Below, in pieces: positions 1 through 9,237 of a stretch of 64,000 bases of DNA; positions within the stretch are counted from its first letter, which is position 1, and each line of letters begins with the position of its first letter. The DNA is taken from assembly GCA_963835215.1 (NCBI GenBank), contig CAWIES010000004.1, positions 972,177-1,036,176 of the forward strand. Reading direction: 5' to 3'. A model generated the notes under the pieces. It was not told the origin of the DNA and did not search any database. It saw only the letters and a program-made list of their open reading frames with translations. Source of the DNA: Roseiarcus sp963835215 (GTDB lineage Bacteria; Pseudomonadota; Alphaproteobacteria; Rhizobiales; Beijerinckiaceae). The position numbers and the translations under genes are program-made.

Positions 1-124
1 TTTGTCGCGCGTCCCATTCCTACGAGCCGCCGACCGCATAGGCGAACGACGCGAAGATCATCGGCCGTTGTAGACGCGGCCGTTGGCCGCGTCATGCCGC
101 GCTCGCCGCGCGCAGCGACAAGGC
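1..124. other. window edge, no gene seen
   Basis: No convincing coding region lies between the window edge and the ilvD stop. The only structure is a short perfect inverted repeat at 73-93 (9-bp arms, 3-base loop) just downstream of ilvD on the minus strand. It could be a weak transcription end, but there is no T-run. Confidence 0.4.
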
Positions 125-1966
125 TCACGGCACCTCGCGCACCGCGCCGCGGGCGGCGCTGGTGGCGAAGGCGGCGTAGGCGCGCAGCGCCTTCGACACC
201 TTGCGCGGGCGGGGGTTGGCCGGCCTCCAGGCGTCCTTGCCCTTGGCCTCCATCGCAGCGCGGCGCTTGGCCAACTCCGCGTCGGAGACGACGAGCTGGA
301 TCGAGCGGCCCGGAATGTCGATCGCGATGCGGTCGCCTTCGACGACGAGGCCGATCGCCCCGCCCTCCTCCGCTTCGGGCGACGCATGGCCGATCGACAG
401 GCCCGAGGTGCCGCCCGAGAAACGGCCGTCGGTGACCAGCGCGCAGGCTTTGCCGAGGCCCTTCGACTTCAGATAGCTGGTCGGATAGAGCATTTCCTGC
501 ATGCCCGGTCCGCCGCGCGGCCCCTCGTAGCGGATGACGACCACGTCGCCGGCGACGACTTCGCCGTTGAGAATGCCGCGCGAAGCGTCGTCCTGGCTCT
601 CGTAGACCTTGGCCGGCCCCTCGAACTTGAGGATGCTGGCGTCGACGCCCGCCGTTTTGACGATGCAGCCGTCGAGCGCGAGGTTGCCCTTGAGCACGGC
701 GAGGCCGCCATCCTTCGAGAACGCGTGATCGAGTTCGCGGATGACGCCCTTGGCGCGATCGTCGTCGAGTTCGTTCCAGCGCGCCGCCTGGCTGAAGGCG
801 ACCTGGGTCGGCACGCCGCCCGGCGCAGCCGAAAAGAACGTGCGCGTCGCATTCGAGTTGGTGCGCTTGATGTCCCAGCGCGACAGCGCGTGCTCGAGCG
901 ACTCGGCGTGAACCATCGTCACGTCGCGATTGAGCAGCTCGGCGCGGTCGAGTTCGCCGAGGATGCCCATGATGCCGCCGGCGCGATGAACGTCCTCGAC
1001 GTGCACATCGGCGACCGAGGGCGCGACCTTGCACAGCACCGGCACGCGGCGCGACAGGCGGTCGATGTCGGCCATGGTGAAGGGGATCTCGCCCTCATAG
1101 GCCGCGGCGAGCAGGTGCAGCACGGTATTGGTCGAGCCGCCCATCGCGATGTCGAGGCTCATCGCGTTCTCGAACGCCTTGAAGCTGGCGATCGAACGCG
1201 GCAGCACGCTCTCGTCGTTCTCGTCGTAGTAGCGGCGCGCGAGATCGACGATCAGATGACCGGCCTCGACGAACAATTGCTTGCGATCGGCATGGGTGGC
1301 GAGGACCGTGCCGTTGCCCGGCAGCGCCAGCCCAAGCGCCTCGGTCAGGCAATTCATCGAATTGGCGGTGAACATGCCCGAGCACGAGCCGCAGGTCGGA
1401 CAGGCCGAACGCTCGATCACCGCGACGTCGGCGTCGCTGACCTTGCTGTCGGCGGCGGCGACCATCGCGTCGATCAGATCGATGCTGTGGGTCTTGCCCT
1501 TGAGCACGACCTTGCCCGCCTCCATCGGCCCGCCCGAGACGAACACCGCCGGGATGTTGAGCCGCATCGCCGCCATCAGCATGCCGGGCGTGATCTTGTC
1601 GCAGTTGGAGATGCACACCATCGCGTCGGCGCAATGGGCGTTGACCATGTACTCGACGCTGTCGGCGATGATCTCGCGCGAGGGGAGCGAATAGAGCATG
1701 CCGTCGTGGCCCATCGCGATGCCGTCGTCGACCGCGATCGTGTTGAACTCCTTGGCGACGCCGCCCGCCGCCTCGATCTCGCGCGCGACGAGCTGGCCGA
1801 GATCCTTCAAATGGACGTGGCCGGGCACGAACTGGGTGAAGGAATTGACCACCGCGACGATCGGCTTGCCGAAGTCGCCATCCTTCATGCCGGTCGCGCG
1901 CCAAAGGCCGCGTGCGCCGGCCATGTTGCGGCCGTGGGTGGTGGTGCGGGAACGGAGAGCGGGCAT
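125..1966 (-). CDS. ilvD: dihydroxy-acid dehydratase
   Basis: Iron-sulfur dehydratase of the IlvD/Edd family. It converts dihydroxy-acids to 2-oxo acids in valine, leucine and isoleucine synthesis in the cytoplasm. The product is 613 aa, the usual length. Visible family signatures are the N-terminal TTHGRNMAGAR, the cluster-region cysteines in CDKITPGM and ACPTCGSCSGMFTANSMN, and the C-terminal TDGRFSGGTSGLSIGHASPE. I chose the ATG at 1966 because the family starts right before PALRSRTTTHGR; the longer open frame upstream has no similarity. It is monocistronic on the minus strand, and the next gene upstream (pirin) is separated by a palindromic repeat. Confidence 0.96.
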   Translation of the reverse strand: MPALRSRTTTHGRNMAGARGLWRATGMKDGDFGKPIVAVVNSFTQFVPGHVHLKDLGQLVAREIEAAGGVAKEFNTIAVDDGIAMGHDGMLYSLPSREIIADSVEYMVNAHCADAMVCISNCDKITPGMLMAAMRLNIPAVFVSGGPMEAGKVVLKGKTHSIDLIDAMVAAADSKVSDADVAVIERSACPTCGSCSGMFTANSMNCLTEALGLALPGNGTVLATHADRKQLFVEAGHLIVDLARRYYDENDESVLPRSIASFKAFENAMSLDIAMGGSTNTVLHLLAAAYEGEIPFTMADIDRLSRRVPVLCKVAPSVADVHVEDVHRAGGIMGILGELDRAELLNRDVTMVHAESLEHALSRWDIKRTNSNATRTFFSAAPGGVPTQVAFSQAARWNELDDDRAKGVIRELDHAFSKDGGLAVLKGNLALDGCIVKTAGVDASILKFEGPAKVYESQDDASRGILNGEVVAGDVVVIRYEGPRGGPGMQEMLYPTSYLKSKGLGKACALVTDGRFSGGTSGLSIGHASPEAEEGGAIGLVVEGDRIAIDIPGRSIQLVVSDAELAKRRAAMEAKGKDAWRPANPRPRKVSKALRAYAAFATSAARGAVREVP

Positions 1967-2068
1967 AGGAGGCCTAACGGGGTTTATGGGGCGAACGCGC
2001 GTTGTCGCAAATTGACGCGGCGGGAGCAAGGCAGGGCTTTGAGGGCAAGGCTTGGCGGGGCTGAGGGA

Positions 2069-2130
2069 GGCGGGCGCGGAGGCCCGCCCCACTGCGGTCG
2101 GATAGAAGGCGGGGCCTTCGTGCCCGCCCT
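2069..2130. repeat. GC-rich palindromic repeat, copy A
   Basis: Imperfect inverted repeat whose left arm begins GGCGGGCGCGGAGGCCCGCC. The same arm recurs at 3127 and 10386. It lies just past the 3' end of the pirin gene and upstream of ilvD. It is REP-like and may act as a transcription end for the pirin message. This copy has the most diverged right arm of the three. Confidence 0.7.
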
Positions 2131-2142
2131 ACCCCCTTCGCC

Positions 2143-3084
2143 TCACGACCCCTCAGGCAGCGGGATAAACTCGCCCCGATCGTCGGGCGGCAGGTCGAAC
2201 TGGCCGTGGCCCCAGTCGCCCTTGCGCCATTGCTCTCTGGCCGCGTCGATCTTCTCGCGGCTCGAGGCGACGAAATTCCACCAGATGTAGCGCGGCCCGC
2301 TCAGCGTCGCGCCCCCCAACACCATCAGGCGCGCGCCCTTGGGGCCTGCGGCGACGCTGATCGCGTCCTTTGGCCGGAACACCAGCATCCGCCCGGCTTC
2401 GAAGGTCTGGCCGGCCACCGAGATTGCGCCCTCGACGATGTAGACGCCGCGATCCTCGTGATTGTCCGGCAACGGCAGCCTGGCGAAGGGGCGCAGCACC
2501 GCGTCGGCGTAGACCGTTTCCGAGAACACTTTGGCCGGCGCCTTCTCGCCGTAGGCCTCGCCGAGGATCAGGCGCACGCTCGCGCCCTCGCCCTCGATCA
2601 GCGGCAGGCTTTGCTCGGCGTGGTGCTCGAAGCTCGGCGCCGCGTCCTCGACGCTCTCGGGCAGCGCCACCCAGGTCTGAACGCCGTAGAGGCTGTGCGG
2701 CGACTTGCGAGTCGCGACGCTCGTGCGCTCGGAATGGGTGACGCCGCGCCCCGCCACCATCCAATTGACGGCGCCGGGCAGGATCATCTGGTCGGTCCCC
2801 AGACTGTCGCGATGCTGGAACTCGCCGCGATAGAGATAGGTCACTGTGGCGAGGCCGATGTGGGGATGCGGGCGAACATCGACCCCCTTGCCGGTGATCA
2901 TTTCGGCCGGCCCGGCCTGGTCGAACAGGATGAACGGCCCGACCATCTGGCGCTGCGCCGTCGGCAGCGCCCGGCGCACCTCGAAATCGCCGAGATCGCG
3001 GGTGCGCGGCACGATCAGCGTCGCGATCGCGTCGGCGGCCACCGCGTCGGGAAAGCCGGATTCGAGCAAGGGGTTCCAACTCAT
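2143..3084 (-). CDS. pirin family protein
   Basis: Cupin-superfamily pirin of 313 aa. The N-terminal domain carries the metal-site histidines in VRPHPHIGLATVTYLYRGEF and the conserved HRDSLG and GVTHSERT segments, followed by the pirin C-terminal domain (about residues 190-290). Family members bind iron, and some are quercetinases, but substrates are mostly unknown, so no reaction is assigned. The ATG at 3084 begins the protein-like part (SWNPLLESGFPD). The upstream extension of the frame runs through the palindromic repeat at 3127-3189 and is rejected. Confidence 0.9.
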   Translation of the reverse strand: MSWNPLLESGFPDAVAADAIATLIVPRTRDLGDFEVRRALPTAQRQMVGPFILFDQAGPAEMITGKGVDVRPHPHIGLATVTYLYRGEFQHRDSLGTDQMILPGAVNWMVAGRGVTHSERTSVATRKSPHSLYGVQTWVALPESVEDAAPSFEHHAEQSLPLIEGEGASVRLILGEAYGEKAPAKVFSETVYADAVLRPFARLPLPDNHEDRGVYIVEGAISVAGQTFEAGRMLVFRPKDAISVAAGPKGARLMVLGGATLSGPRYIWWNFVASSREKIDAAREQWRKGDWGHGQFDLPPDDRGEFIPLPEGS

Positions 3085-3126
3085 TGCCGCAGTCTGCCCG
3101 CTTCGGAATGATGGGACAAGCAAAGA

Positions 3127-3189
3127 GGCGGGCGCGGAGGCATGCCCCACTCTCCAATCCCAGTGGGGGCGGCCCTCCGCGCCCGCCCT
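3127..3189. repeat. GC-rich palindromic repeat, copy B
   Basis: Second copy of the palindromic element: arms of about 25 bases around a 10-base spacer, differing from copy C by a few bases. It sits between the 3' end of metE (3211) and the start of the pirin gene (3084), where it would serve as the metE transcription end. Confidence 0.75.
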
Positions 3190-3210
3190 GCCCAACGCTC
3201 CCCTGCCCGC

Positions 3211-5575
3211 CTACCCAGCCGCGGACGCCCTCACGATCTTGGCCGCCTCCACCATGTTGATCAGCGCAGGCCGCACCTCTTCCCATTTCCGCGTTTTCAG
3301 GCCGCAGTCCGGATTGATCCAGAGTTGCCCATCGCGCAAGCGCCGCCGCGCCAAGTTGAGCAACTCGGCCATTTCCTCGACCTCGGGCACGCGCGGCGAG
3401 TGGATGTCGTAGACGCCGGGGCCGATCTCGTTGGGATAGTTGTAGCTCTTGAACGCGTCGAGCAATTCCATCTTCGAGCGCGAGGTTTCGATCGAGATCA
3501 CGTCGGCGTCCATCGCCCCGATCGCGTCGATGATGTCGTTGAACTCCGAGTAGCACATATGCGTGTGGATCTGCGTTTCGTCGCGAACGCCCGAGGCGCA
3601 CAGGCGGAAGCACTCGACCGCCCAGCTCAGATAGCCGCTCCAGTCGGCTTTGCGCAGCGGCAAGCCTTCGCGCAGCGCCGCCTCGTCGATCTGGATGATC
3701 TTCGCGCCCGCCCGTTCGAGATCGACGACCTCGTCGCGGATCGCCAGGGCGATCTGTCGGCATGACGCGCCGCGCGGCATGTCGTCGCGCACGAACGACC
3801 AATTGAGAATGGTGACCGGCCCGGTCAGCATGCCCTTCATCGGCTTGGTGGTCAGCGACTGCGCGTATTTCCACCACGCGACCGTCATCGGCTTGGGGCG
3901 CGAAACATCGCCGAACAGGATCGGCGGGCGCACGCAGCGCGAGCCGTAGCTCTGCACCCAGCCGTGCTGGGTGAAGGCGAAGCCGGCGAGCTGTTCGCCG
4001 AAATACTGCACCATGTCGTTGCGCTCGAACTCGCCATGGACCAGCACGTCGAGGCCGATCTCCTCCTGCCAGCGCGACGGCGCGGGCGGTCTCCTCGCGC
4101 AGAAACCGATCGTAGTCGGCGTCGCTGAGCGCGCCCTTAGCGTGGGCGGAGCGCGCCTTGCGCACCTCGGCGGTCTGCGGGAACGAGCCGATGGTGGTCG
4201 TCGGGAAGGCGGGCAGGCCGAAGCGTTTATGCTGACTCGCGGCGCGGGCGGCGTAGGGGTTCTGGCGCTGCGTCATCTCGGGCGTGACGGCGCCGATGCG
4301 GGCGGCGACAGCTTTATCATGCACCTTGGGCGAAGACTTGCGCGAGGCCGATGCGGCGGCGGAAGCGGCCAGCGCGTCCTTCACTTGCTCGCGCCCGCCT
4401 GCGAGCGCGGCGCCAAGCGTCGCCAGTTCGCGCATTTTCTGCACCGAGAAGGCAAGCCAGCCTTTGACGTCGTGGTCGAGCGTCGCCTCCTGATCGAGAT
4501 CGACCGGCACATGCAGCAGCGAACACGATGGCGCGATCTGGAGGTGATCGGTCCCGCGTTTGGCGACCAGCGGCTCGAGGCGATCGAGCAGGCGCGGCAG
4601 GTCGGCGCGCCAGACGTTGCGCCCGTCGATGACGCCGAGCGAAAGCACCAGTCCGCGCGGCGCCTTGGCGGCGACGAGGTCGAGCTGTTCGGGCGCGCGC
4701 ACGAGATCGAGGTGCAGGCCGGCCACCGGCAGCGACAGCGCCAGATCGAGATTGTCGCCGAGCCCGCCGAAATAGGTCGTCAGCATGATCTTGAGTTGCG
4801 GCAACGCATGCGCGAGCACGGCGTAAGCGCGAGCGAGCGCGTCGCGCGCCGCCTCGCTGAGATCGAGCGCGAGGCACGGTTCGTCGAGTTGAACCCATTC
4901 GGCGCCGTTCGCCGCGAGCAGGCGCAGCACGTTGATGTAGTGGGGAAGCAGTTCGCCCAGCAGCGAGAGCGGATCGAGCAAAGGGTCCTTGCTCTTGCCG
5001 AGCAGCAGAAAGGTCACCGGCCCGAGCAGTACCGGGCGGGTTTGATAGCCGAGCGCCTTGGCCTCGCGGTATTCATCGACTGGCTTGAGCGAAGAGAGCG
5101 CGAAGCGTTGCCCCTTGGCGAACTCGGGCACCATGTAGTGATAGTTTGTGTCGAACCACTTGGTCATTTCCTGCGCCGGCGCGCCGTGGCCGTGATGGGC
5201 GTGCTCGTGATGGGCATGATCATGATGGGCGCCATCGTGATCGTCGGCCTCGCCCTGCGCGCCGCGCGCCAGCGCGAAGTAGGTTTCCAGCGAGACCTTG
5301 CCGCCCTGCCAGCCATAGCCGTCGGGAATGGCGCCGAACATGACGCTGGTGTCGAGCACGTGGTCGTAAAGCGAGAAATCGTTGGACGGAATGACGCTGA
5401 CGCCGAGCGACTTCTGGCGCGCCCAATTGGCGATGCGCAGCGCCGCGGCGGCTTCGCGCAGGCTCGCTTCGTCGGACTTGCCCGACCAATAGTTTTCGAG
5501 GGCGATCTTGAGTTCGCGGCGCGGGCCGATGCGTGGCGTGCCAAGCGTGGCGACCGGAAGTGAAAGACCTGACAC
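3211..5575 (-). CDS. metE: cobalamin-independent methionine synthase (frameshifted)
   Basis: Transfers the methyl group of 5-methyltetrahydrofolate (triglutamate) to homocysteine without B12. The barrel domains are recognisable: the N-terminal half (residues 1-390) and the catalytic C-terminal half with zinc ligands in THMCYSEF, SIETSRS and NPDCGLKTR. One extra base near 4074-4078 shifts the frame between EETARAV and VLVHGEFERNDMV. Removing it gives 787 aa, close to normal MetE length. Start is GTG at 5575. About residues 112-131 form a His/Asp-rich insertion (DDHDGAHHDHAHHEHAHHGH) not typical of the family as I know it. The gene is preceded by a cobalamin riboswitch (5690-5880), so repression by B12 is expected. 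Confidence 0.93.
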
Positions 5576-5689
5576 GGCTTAACCCCAATGTTGAGGGCAA
5601 AGGCGTGGCGGCGCGCTTGCAGCTGCGACCGACGCGAGCCGGCGGAGCCAAAGCACTCCACCGGGACACCCCGCCCGAGGACGTTCGTC

Positions 5690-5880
5690 GTCGCGGCAGG
5701 TCTCCTGGCTCACGGGTCAATGCGTCTGTCCGGCCTTCCCGGAGCCGTCGGCTCCAGTGACGCAAGATGGACAGTCGCTCGCCGCTCACAGTTGCGGGGG
5801 CAGCGCCGGACTTCGCGCAACCGCGCCCCGGCTTCCCTCTTAGCTTCGAGACCAACCCGGCTCGAAGAACCTCGACACCG
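5690..5880 (-). promoter_or_regulatory. cobalamin riboswitch upstream of metE
   Basis: Read on the minus strand it has the B12-box core GCTGCCCCCGCAACTG (5789-5804), followed by GAGCGGCGAG, the CACTGG and CGGGAAGG blocks and the terminal CCAGGAGACCTGCC (5695-5708). These are the conserved parts of the adenosylcobalamin aptamer in the expected order and spacing. It lies about 115 bases upstream of the metE GTG. Known riboswitches of this class switch the downstream gene off when cobalamin is bound, which fits a B12-independent isozyme. Confidence 0.95.
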
Positions 5881-5882
5881 CC

Positions 5883-5911
5883 ACGCTAGCCCCAACGGCG
5901 ACGTCGGTCAA
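5883..5911 (-). promoter_or_regulatory. putative sigma70 promoter of metE
   Basis: On the minus strand TTGACC (5911-5906) is followed after 17 bases by TAGCGT (5888-5883). The start point would fall at about 5876, at the 5' edge of the aptamer. Pattern match only. Confidence 0.45.
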
Positions 5912-5916
5912 TCGAT

Positions 5917-5932
5917 ATAAAGATATCTTTAT
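5917..5932. promoter_or_regulatory. 16-bp perfect palindrome in the metE/nrdA divergent region
   Basis: ATAAAGATATCTTTAT is a perfect palindrome six bases upstream of the putative metE -35 box. From memory it resembles the operator of ArsR-type SahR regulators of methionine-cycle genes in proteobacteria. That assignment is inference; the palindrome is directly visible and stands out in GC-rich DNA. Confidence 0.6.
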
Positions 5933-5949
5933 GCGATAGGATCTGAGCC

Positions 5950-6021
5950 GCGCCATATGCTGTGGGAAACGAAAGCCACCAGATGTTGACATTCCCCAGC
6001 GCATCGCACTCTATATCTTGT
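5950..6021. promoter_or_regulatory. two candidate NrdR boxes flanking the nrdA promoter
   Basis: GCGCCATATGCTGTGG (5950-5965) and GCACTCTATATCTTGT (6006-6021) each match about 10-12 of 16 positions of the NrdR box as I recall it (ACAC-W-ATATAT-W-GTGT). The second overlaps the likely -10 region. The spacing (about 56 bp start to start) is not an exact number of helix turns, so this is tentative. Confidence 0.35.
5986..6016 (+). promoter_or_regulatory. putative sigma70 promoter of nrdA
   Basis: A consensus -35 TTGACA (5986-5991) is followed by an A/T-rich -10 candidate within 6009-6016. Transcription would begin near 6022, just upstream of the cobalamin aptamer. Confidence 0.5.
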
Positions 6022-6039
6022 AGTCACGGTCTCTCGAAT

Positions 6040-6225
6040 CGCAAGATTGAGAGCTAAGAGGGAATTCGGTGCGGCGAAGTTCTCGTTTCGAGAATCAGCC
6101 AAAGCCGGAGCTGCCCCCGCAACTGTAAGCGGCGAGTCGCTGTCCAATTACGTCACTGGAGCCGCAAGGCTTCGGGAAGGCTGGACAGAGGCGTTGACCC
6201 GCGAGCCAGGAGACCTGCCGCGACA
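6040..6225 (+). promoter_or_regulatory. cobalamin riboswitch upstream of nrdAB
   Basis: Plus-strand aptamer with a GGGAATTCGGTGCGG 5' block, B12 box GCTGCCCCCGCAACTG (6110-6125), TAAGCGGCGAG, CACTGG, CGGGAAGG and terminal CCAGGAGACCTGCC. It is very similar to the metE aptamer on the opposite strand. The nrdA ATG lies about 120 bases further on. It should repress the B12-independent reductase when cobalamin is available. Confidence 0.95.
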
Positions 6226-6347
6226 CGATGAACGTCCACGGGCGGGGCGCCCAGGTGGTCGCTTGGGCTCGGCTGCGCGCGTTTTTCGCCGCGGCCCTCT
6301 CCACGCCTCTGCTCGGCCTCCGCCTCAAAAATTGGGGTGCAAAGCCG

Positions 6348-9214
6348 ATGTCTCTCACGATTGAAACCGACCGCGCGGCCAAAGCCGCGCCTCCGCTTGC
6401 AGCGAGCCCCGTCACGCCGAGCGAGCCCGGCCGCCAGGTCATCCGGCGCAACGGCGCCGTCACGCCATTCGATGCCACCAAGATCGCGATCGCCTTGACC
6501 AAGGCGTTTCTGGCGGTCGAGGGCGCCAGCGCCGCCGCCTCGCGCCGCGTGCATGACACGGTCGCCGCCCTGACCGAGCAGATCGTCAGCGGCCTGACGC
6601 GCCGCAGCGACGCGGGCCGCACGTTCCACATCGAGGACATCCAGGATCAAGTCGAACTGTCGCTGATGCGCGGCGAGCATCACAAGGTCGCCCGGGCCTA
6701 CGTGCTCTACCGCGAGGCGCGCGCGCACGAACGCGCGCTGGCGAAGGCCGATCGCGCTCCCTCCGCCGCGCCTGCGCTGCGCGTGAAAGGCGTGGACGGC
6801 GCGCTCCTGCCGCTCGATGCGGCGCGTCTCGAAGCGGTCGTGCGCGAAGCCTGCTCCGGCCTTGCCGAAGTGTCGGCGGAGGCGATCCTGACCGAAACGC
6901 GGCGCAACCTCTACGACGGCGTCTCGCTCGACGAACTGGCGCTGGCGCCGATCCTCGCCGCCCGCACGCTGATCGAAACCGAGCCTGACTATTCCCGAGT
7001 GAGCGCGCGCCTGCTGCTCGACAAGCTGCGCCGCGAGGTTCTCAGCTTCCTTGCCGGCCGCCCCGATCAGGCGACGCAGGCCGAAATGACAACGCGTTAT
7101 GGCGATTATTTCTTTGACTACGTGAAGGCCGGAGTCGCGGCCGAACTGCTCGATCCCGAGCTGACGCGCTTCGACCTGCCGCGTCTCGCCGCCGCGCTGC
7201 AGCCCGAGCGCGATCTGAAGTTCGACTATCTCGGCCTGCAGACGCTCTACGACCGCTACTTCCTGCATGTGCGCAGCGCCCGCATCGAATTGCCGCAGGC
7301 GTTCTTCATGCGCGTCGCAATGGGCCTCGCTTCGCGCGAGACTGATCGCGAAGCGAGAGCGATCGAATTCTACCAGGCGCTGTCCTCGTTCGATTTCATG
7401 GCGTCGACGCCGACGCTGTTCAACGCCGGCACGCTGCGCCCGCAACTCTCGTCCTGCTTCCTGACCACCGTGCCAGACGATCTCGACGGCATTTTCAAGT
7501 CGATCCGCGACAACGCGCTGCTCGCCAAATATTCCGGCGGCCTCGGCAACGACTGGACTCGCGTGCGGGGCCTCGGCGCCCATATCAAGGGCACCAACGG
7601 CGAGAGCCAGGGGGTGGTCCCCTTTCTGAAAGTGGCCAACGACACCGCGATCGCGGTCAACCAGGGCGGCAAGCGCAAGGGCGCGGTGTGCGCCTATCTC
7701 GAGACCTGGCACATCGACATCGAGGAATTCCTCGATCTGCGCAAGAACACCGGCGACGACCGCCGCCGCACCCACGACATGAACACCGCCAACTGGATTC
7801 CCGATCTGTTCATGGAGCGCGTCGAGCAGGACGGCGACTGGACGCTGTTCTCGCCCGACGAGGCGCATGAGCTGCACGATCTCTACGGCCCGGCGTTCAA
7901 GGTCGCTTACGAGGCCTACGAGGCGAAGGCGGTGCGCGGCGAAATGAAAGTCTCACGCCAGGTGCGCGCGGTCGATCTGTGGCGGCGCATGCTGACCATG
8001 GTGTTCGAGACCGGCCACCCGTGGATCACCTTCAAGGACCCCTGCAACCTGCGCTCGCCGCAGCAGCATTGCGGCGTCGTCCATTCCTCGAACCTCTGCA
8101 CGGAGATCACGCTCAACACCTCGAACGACCAGGTCGCGGTCTGCAACCTCGGCTCGGTCAACCTCGCCGCCCATGTCGGGGCTGGCGGCCTCGATCGCCA
8201 GCATCTCGCCCGCACGGTGGCGACGGCGATGCGCATGCTCGACAATGTCATCGACATCAATTTCTACACCATACCGGAGGCGCGCCGCTCGAACCTGCGC
8301 CATCGCCCGGTCGGCCTCGGCCTGATGGGGTTTCAGGACGCGCTTGCAGACGCTGCGCATTCCCTACGCCTCCGACCAAGCGGTGCGGTTTGCCGACGAG
8401 AGCATGGAGGCGATCAGCTTCCATGCGATCTCCGCTTCGGTCGATCTTGCCGCCGAGCGCGGGCGCTACCCAAGCTTTGACGGTTCGCTGTGGTCCAAGG
8501 GCGTGCTGCCGATCGACTCGATCGAATGGCTGGCGCAGGCGCGCGACGCGCTCGATCTCGACCGTTCGACGACGCTCGATTGGGCGCCGCTGCGCGAACG
8601 GGTGAAGACGATCGGCATGCGCAATTCCAACACCATGGCGATCGCGCCGACCGCGACCATCTCCAATATCTGCGGCGTGTCGCAGTCGATCGAGCCCGCG
8701 TACCAGAACCTGTTCGTCAAATCGAACATGTCGGGCGACTTCACCGTCGTCAACGAAGGCCTGGTGCGCGACTTGAAGGCGCGCGGCCTGTGGGACGAGG
8801 TGATGGTCGCCGATCTCAAATATTTCGACGGCAATCGTCGGCCGGATCGACCGCGTTCCCGACGATCTCAAGGCGCTCTACGCGACCGCGTTCGAGATCG
8901 ACGCCGCATGGCTGATCGAAGCGGCGGCGCGCCGGCAGAAATGGATCGACCAGGCGCAATCGCTCAACCTCTACATCGCCGACCCTTCCGGCAAGAAGCT
9001 CGATGCGCTCTACCGCCTCGCCTGGCGGCTCGGCCTGAAGACCACCTATTACCTGCGTTCGCGCTCGGCGAGCCATGTCGAGAAATCGACCCTCAAAGGT
9101 GTCGACGGCCGGCTGAACGCCGTCTCGTCGATCGTCGTCTCTCCCGAGCCCGCCTCGTCAGGCGCGCCGCTCGCCTGCGCCATCGACGACCCTGACTGCG
9201 AGGCCTGCCAATGA
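6348..9214 (+). CDS. nrdA: ribonucleoside-diphosphate reductase large subunit (two frameshifts)
   Basis: Catalytic R1 subunit that reduces ribonucleotides to deoxyribonucleotides. Two ATP-cone modules are visible, about residues 28-120 (VIRRNGAVTPFDATKIAIA) and 140-230 (VKGVDGALLPLDAARLEAVV), before the barrel. Catalytic elements: LRPQLSSCFLT, NLCTEITL (Asn-x-Cys-x-Glu), KTTYYLRSRS (radical-transfer Tyr pair) and the C-terminal CEACQ redox cysteines. Two single-base insertions, at about 8344 (DAL/QTLRIPYAS) and about 8834 (YFDG/IVGRIDR), break the frame; corrected length is 954 aa. I start at the ATG at 6348 (SLTIETDRA); an upstream ATG at 6228 lies just past the riboswitch and gives non-family sequence. 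The stop overlaps an ATG at 9211. Confidence 0.93.
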
Positions 9215-9237
9215 ACCGGCAAATCGGAGAAACGACG

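Noticed and set aside
83..2290. A 735-residue open frame on the plus strand opposite ilvD
   Set aside because: It is the antisense of a clear ilvD gene, with the Arg/Ala/Asp-rich composition typical of shadow frames in GC-rich DNA.
2153..5575. A single 1140-residue open frame covering metE and the pirin gene, which could be read as a fusion protein
   Set aside because: Only the first about 490 residues are MetE-like. After the extra base near 4076 the frame is shadow sequence, while MetE similarity continues in another frame to 3211.
5690..5880. SAM riboswitch upstream of metE
   Set aside because: The conserved blocks are those of the cobalamin aptamer (B12 box and CCAGGAGACCTGCC); no SAM-class core is visible.
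6228..6347. Upstream ATG of nrdA giving 40 extra residues
   Set aside because: It begins immediately after the riboswitch, in what should be the expression-platform leader, and its translation has no reductase similarity.
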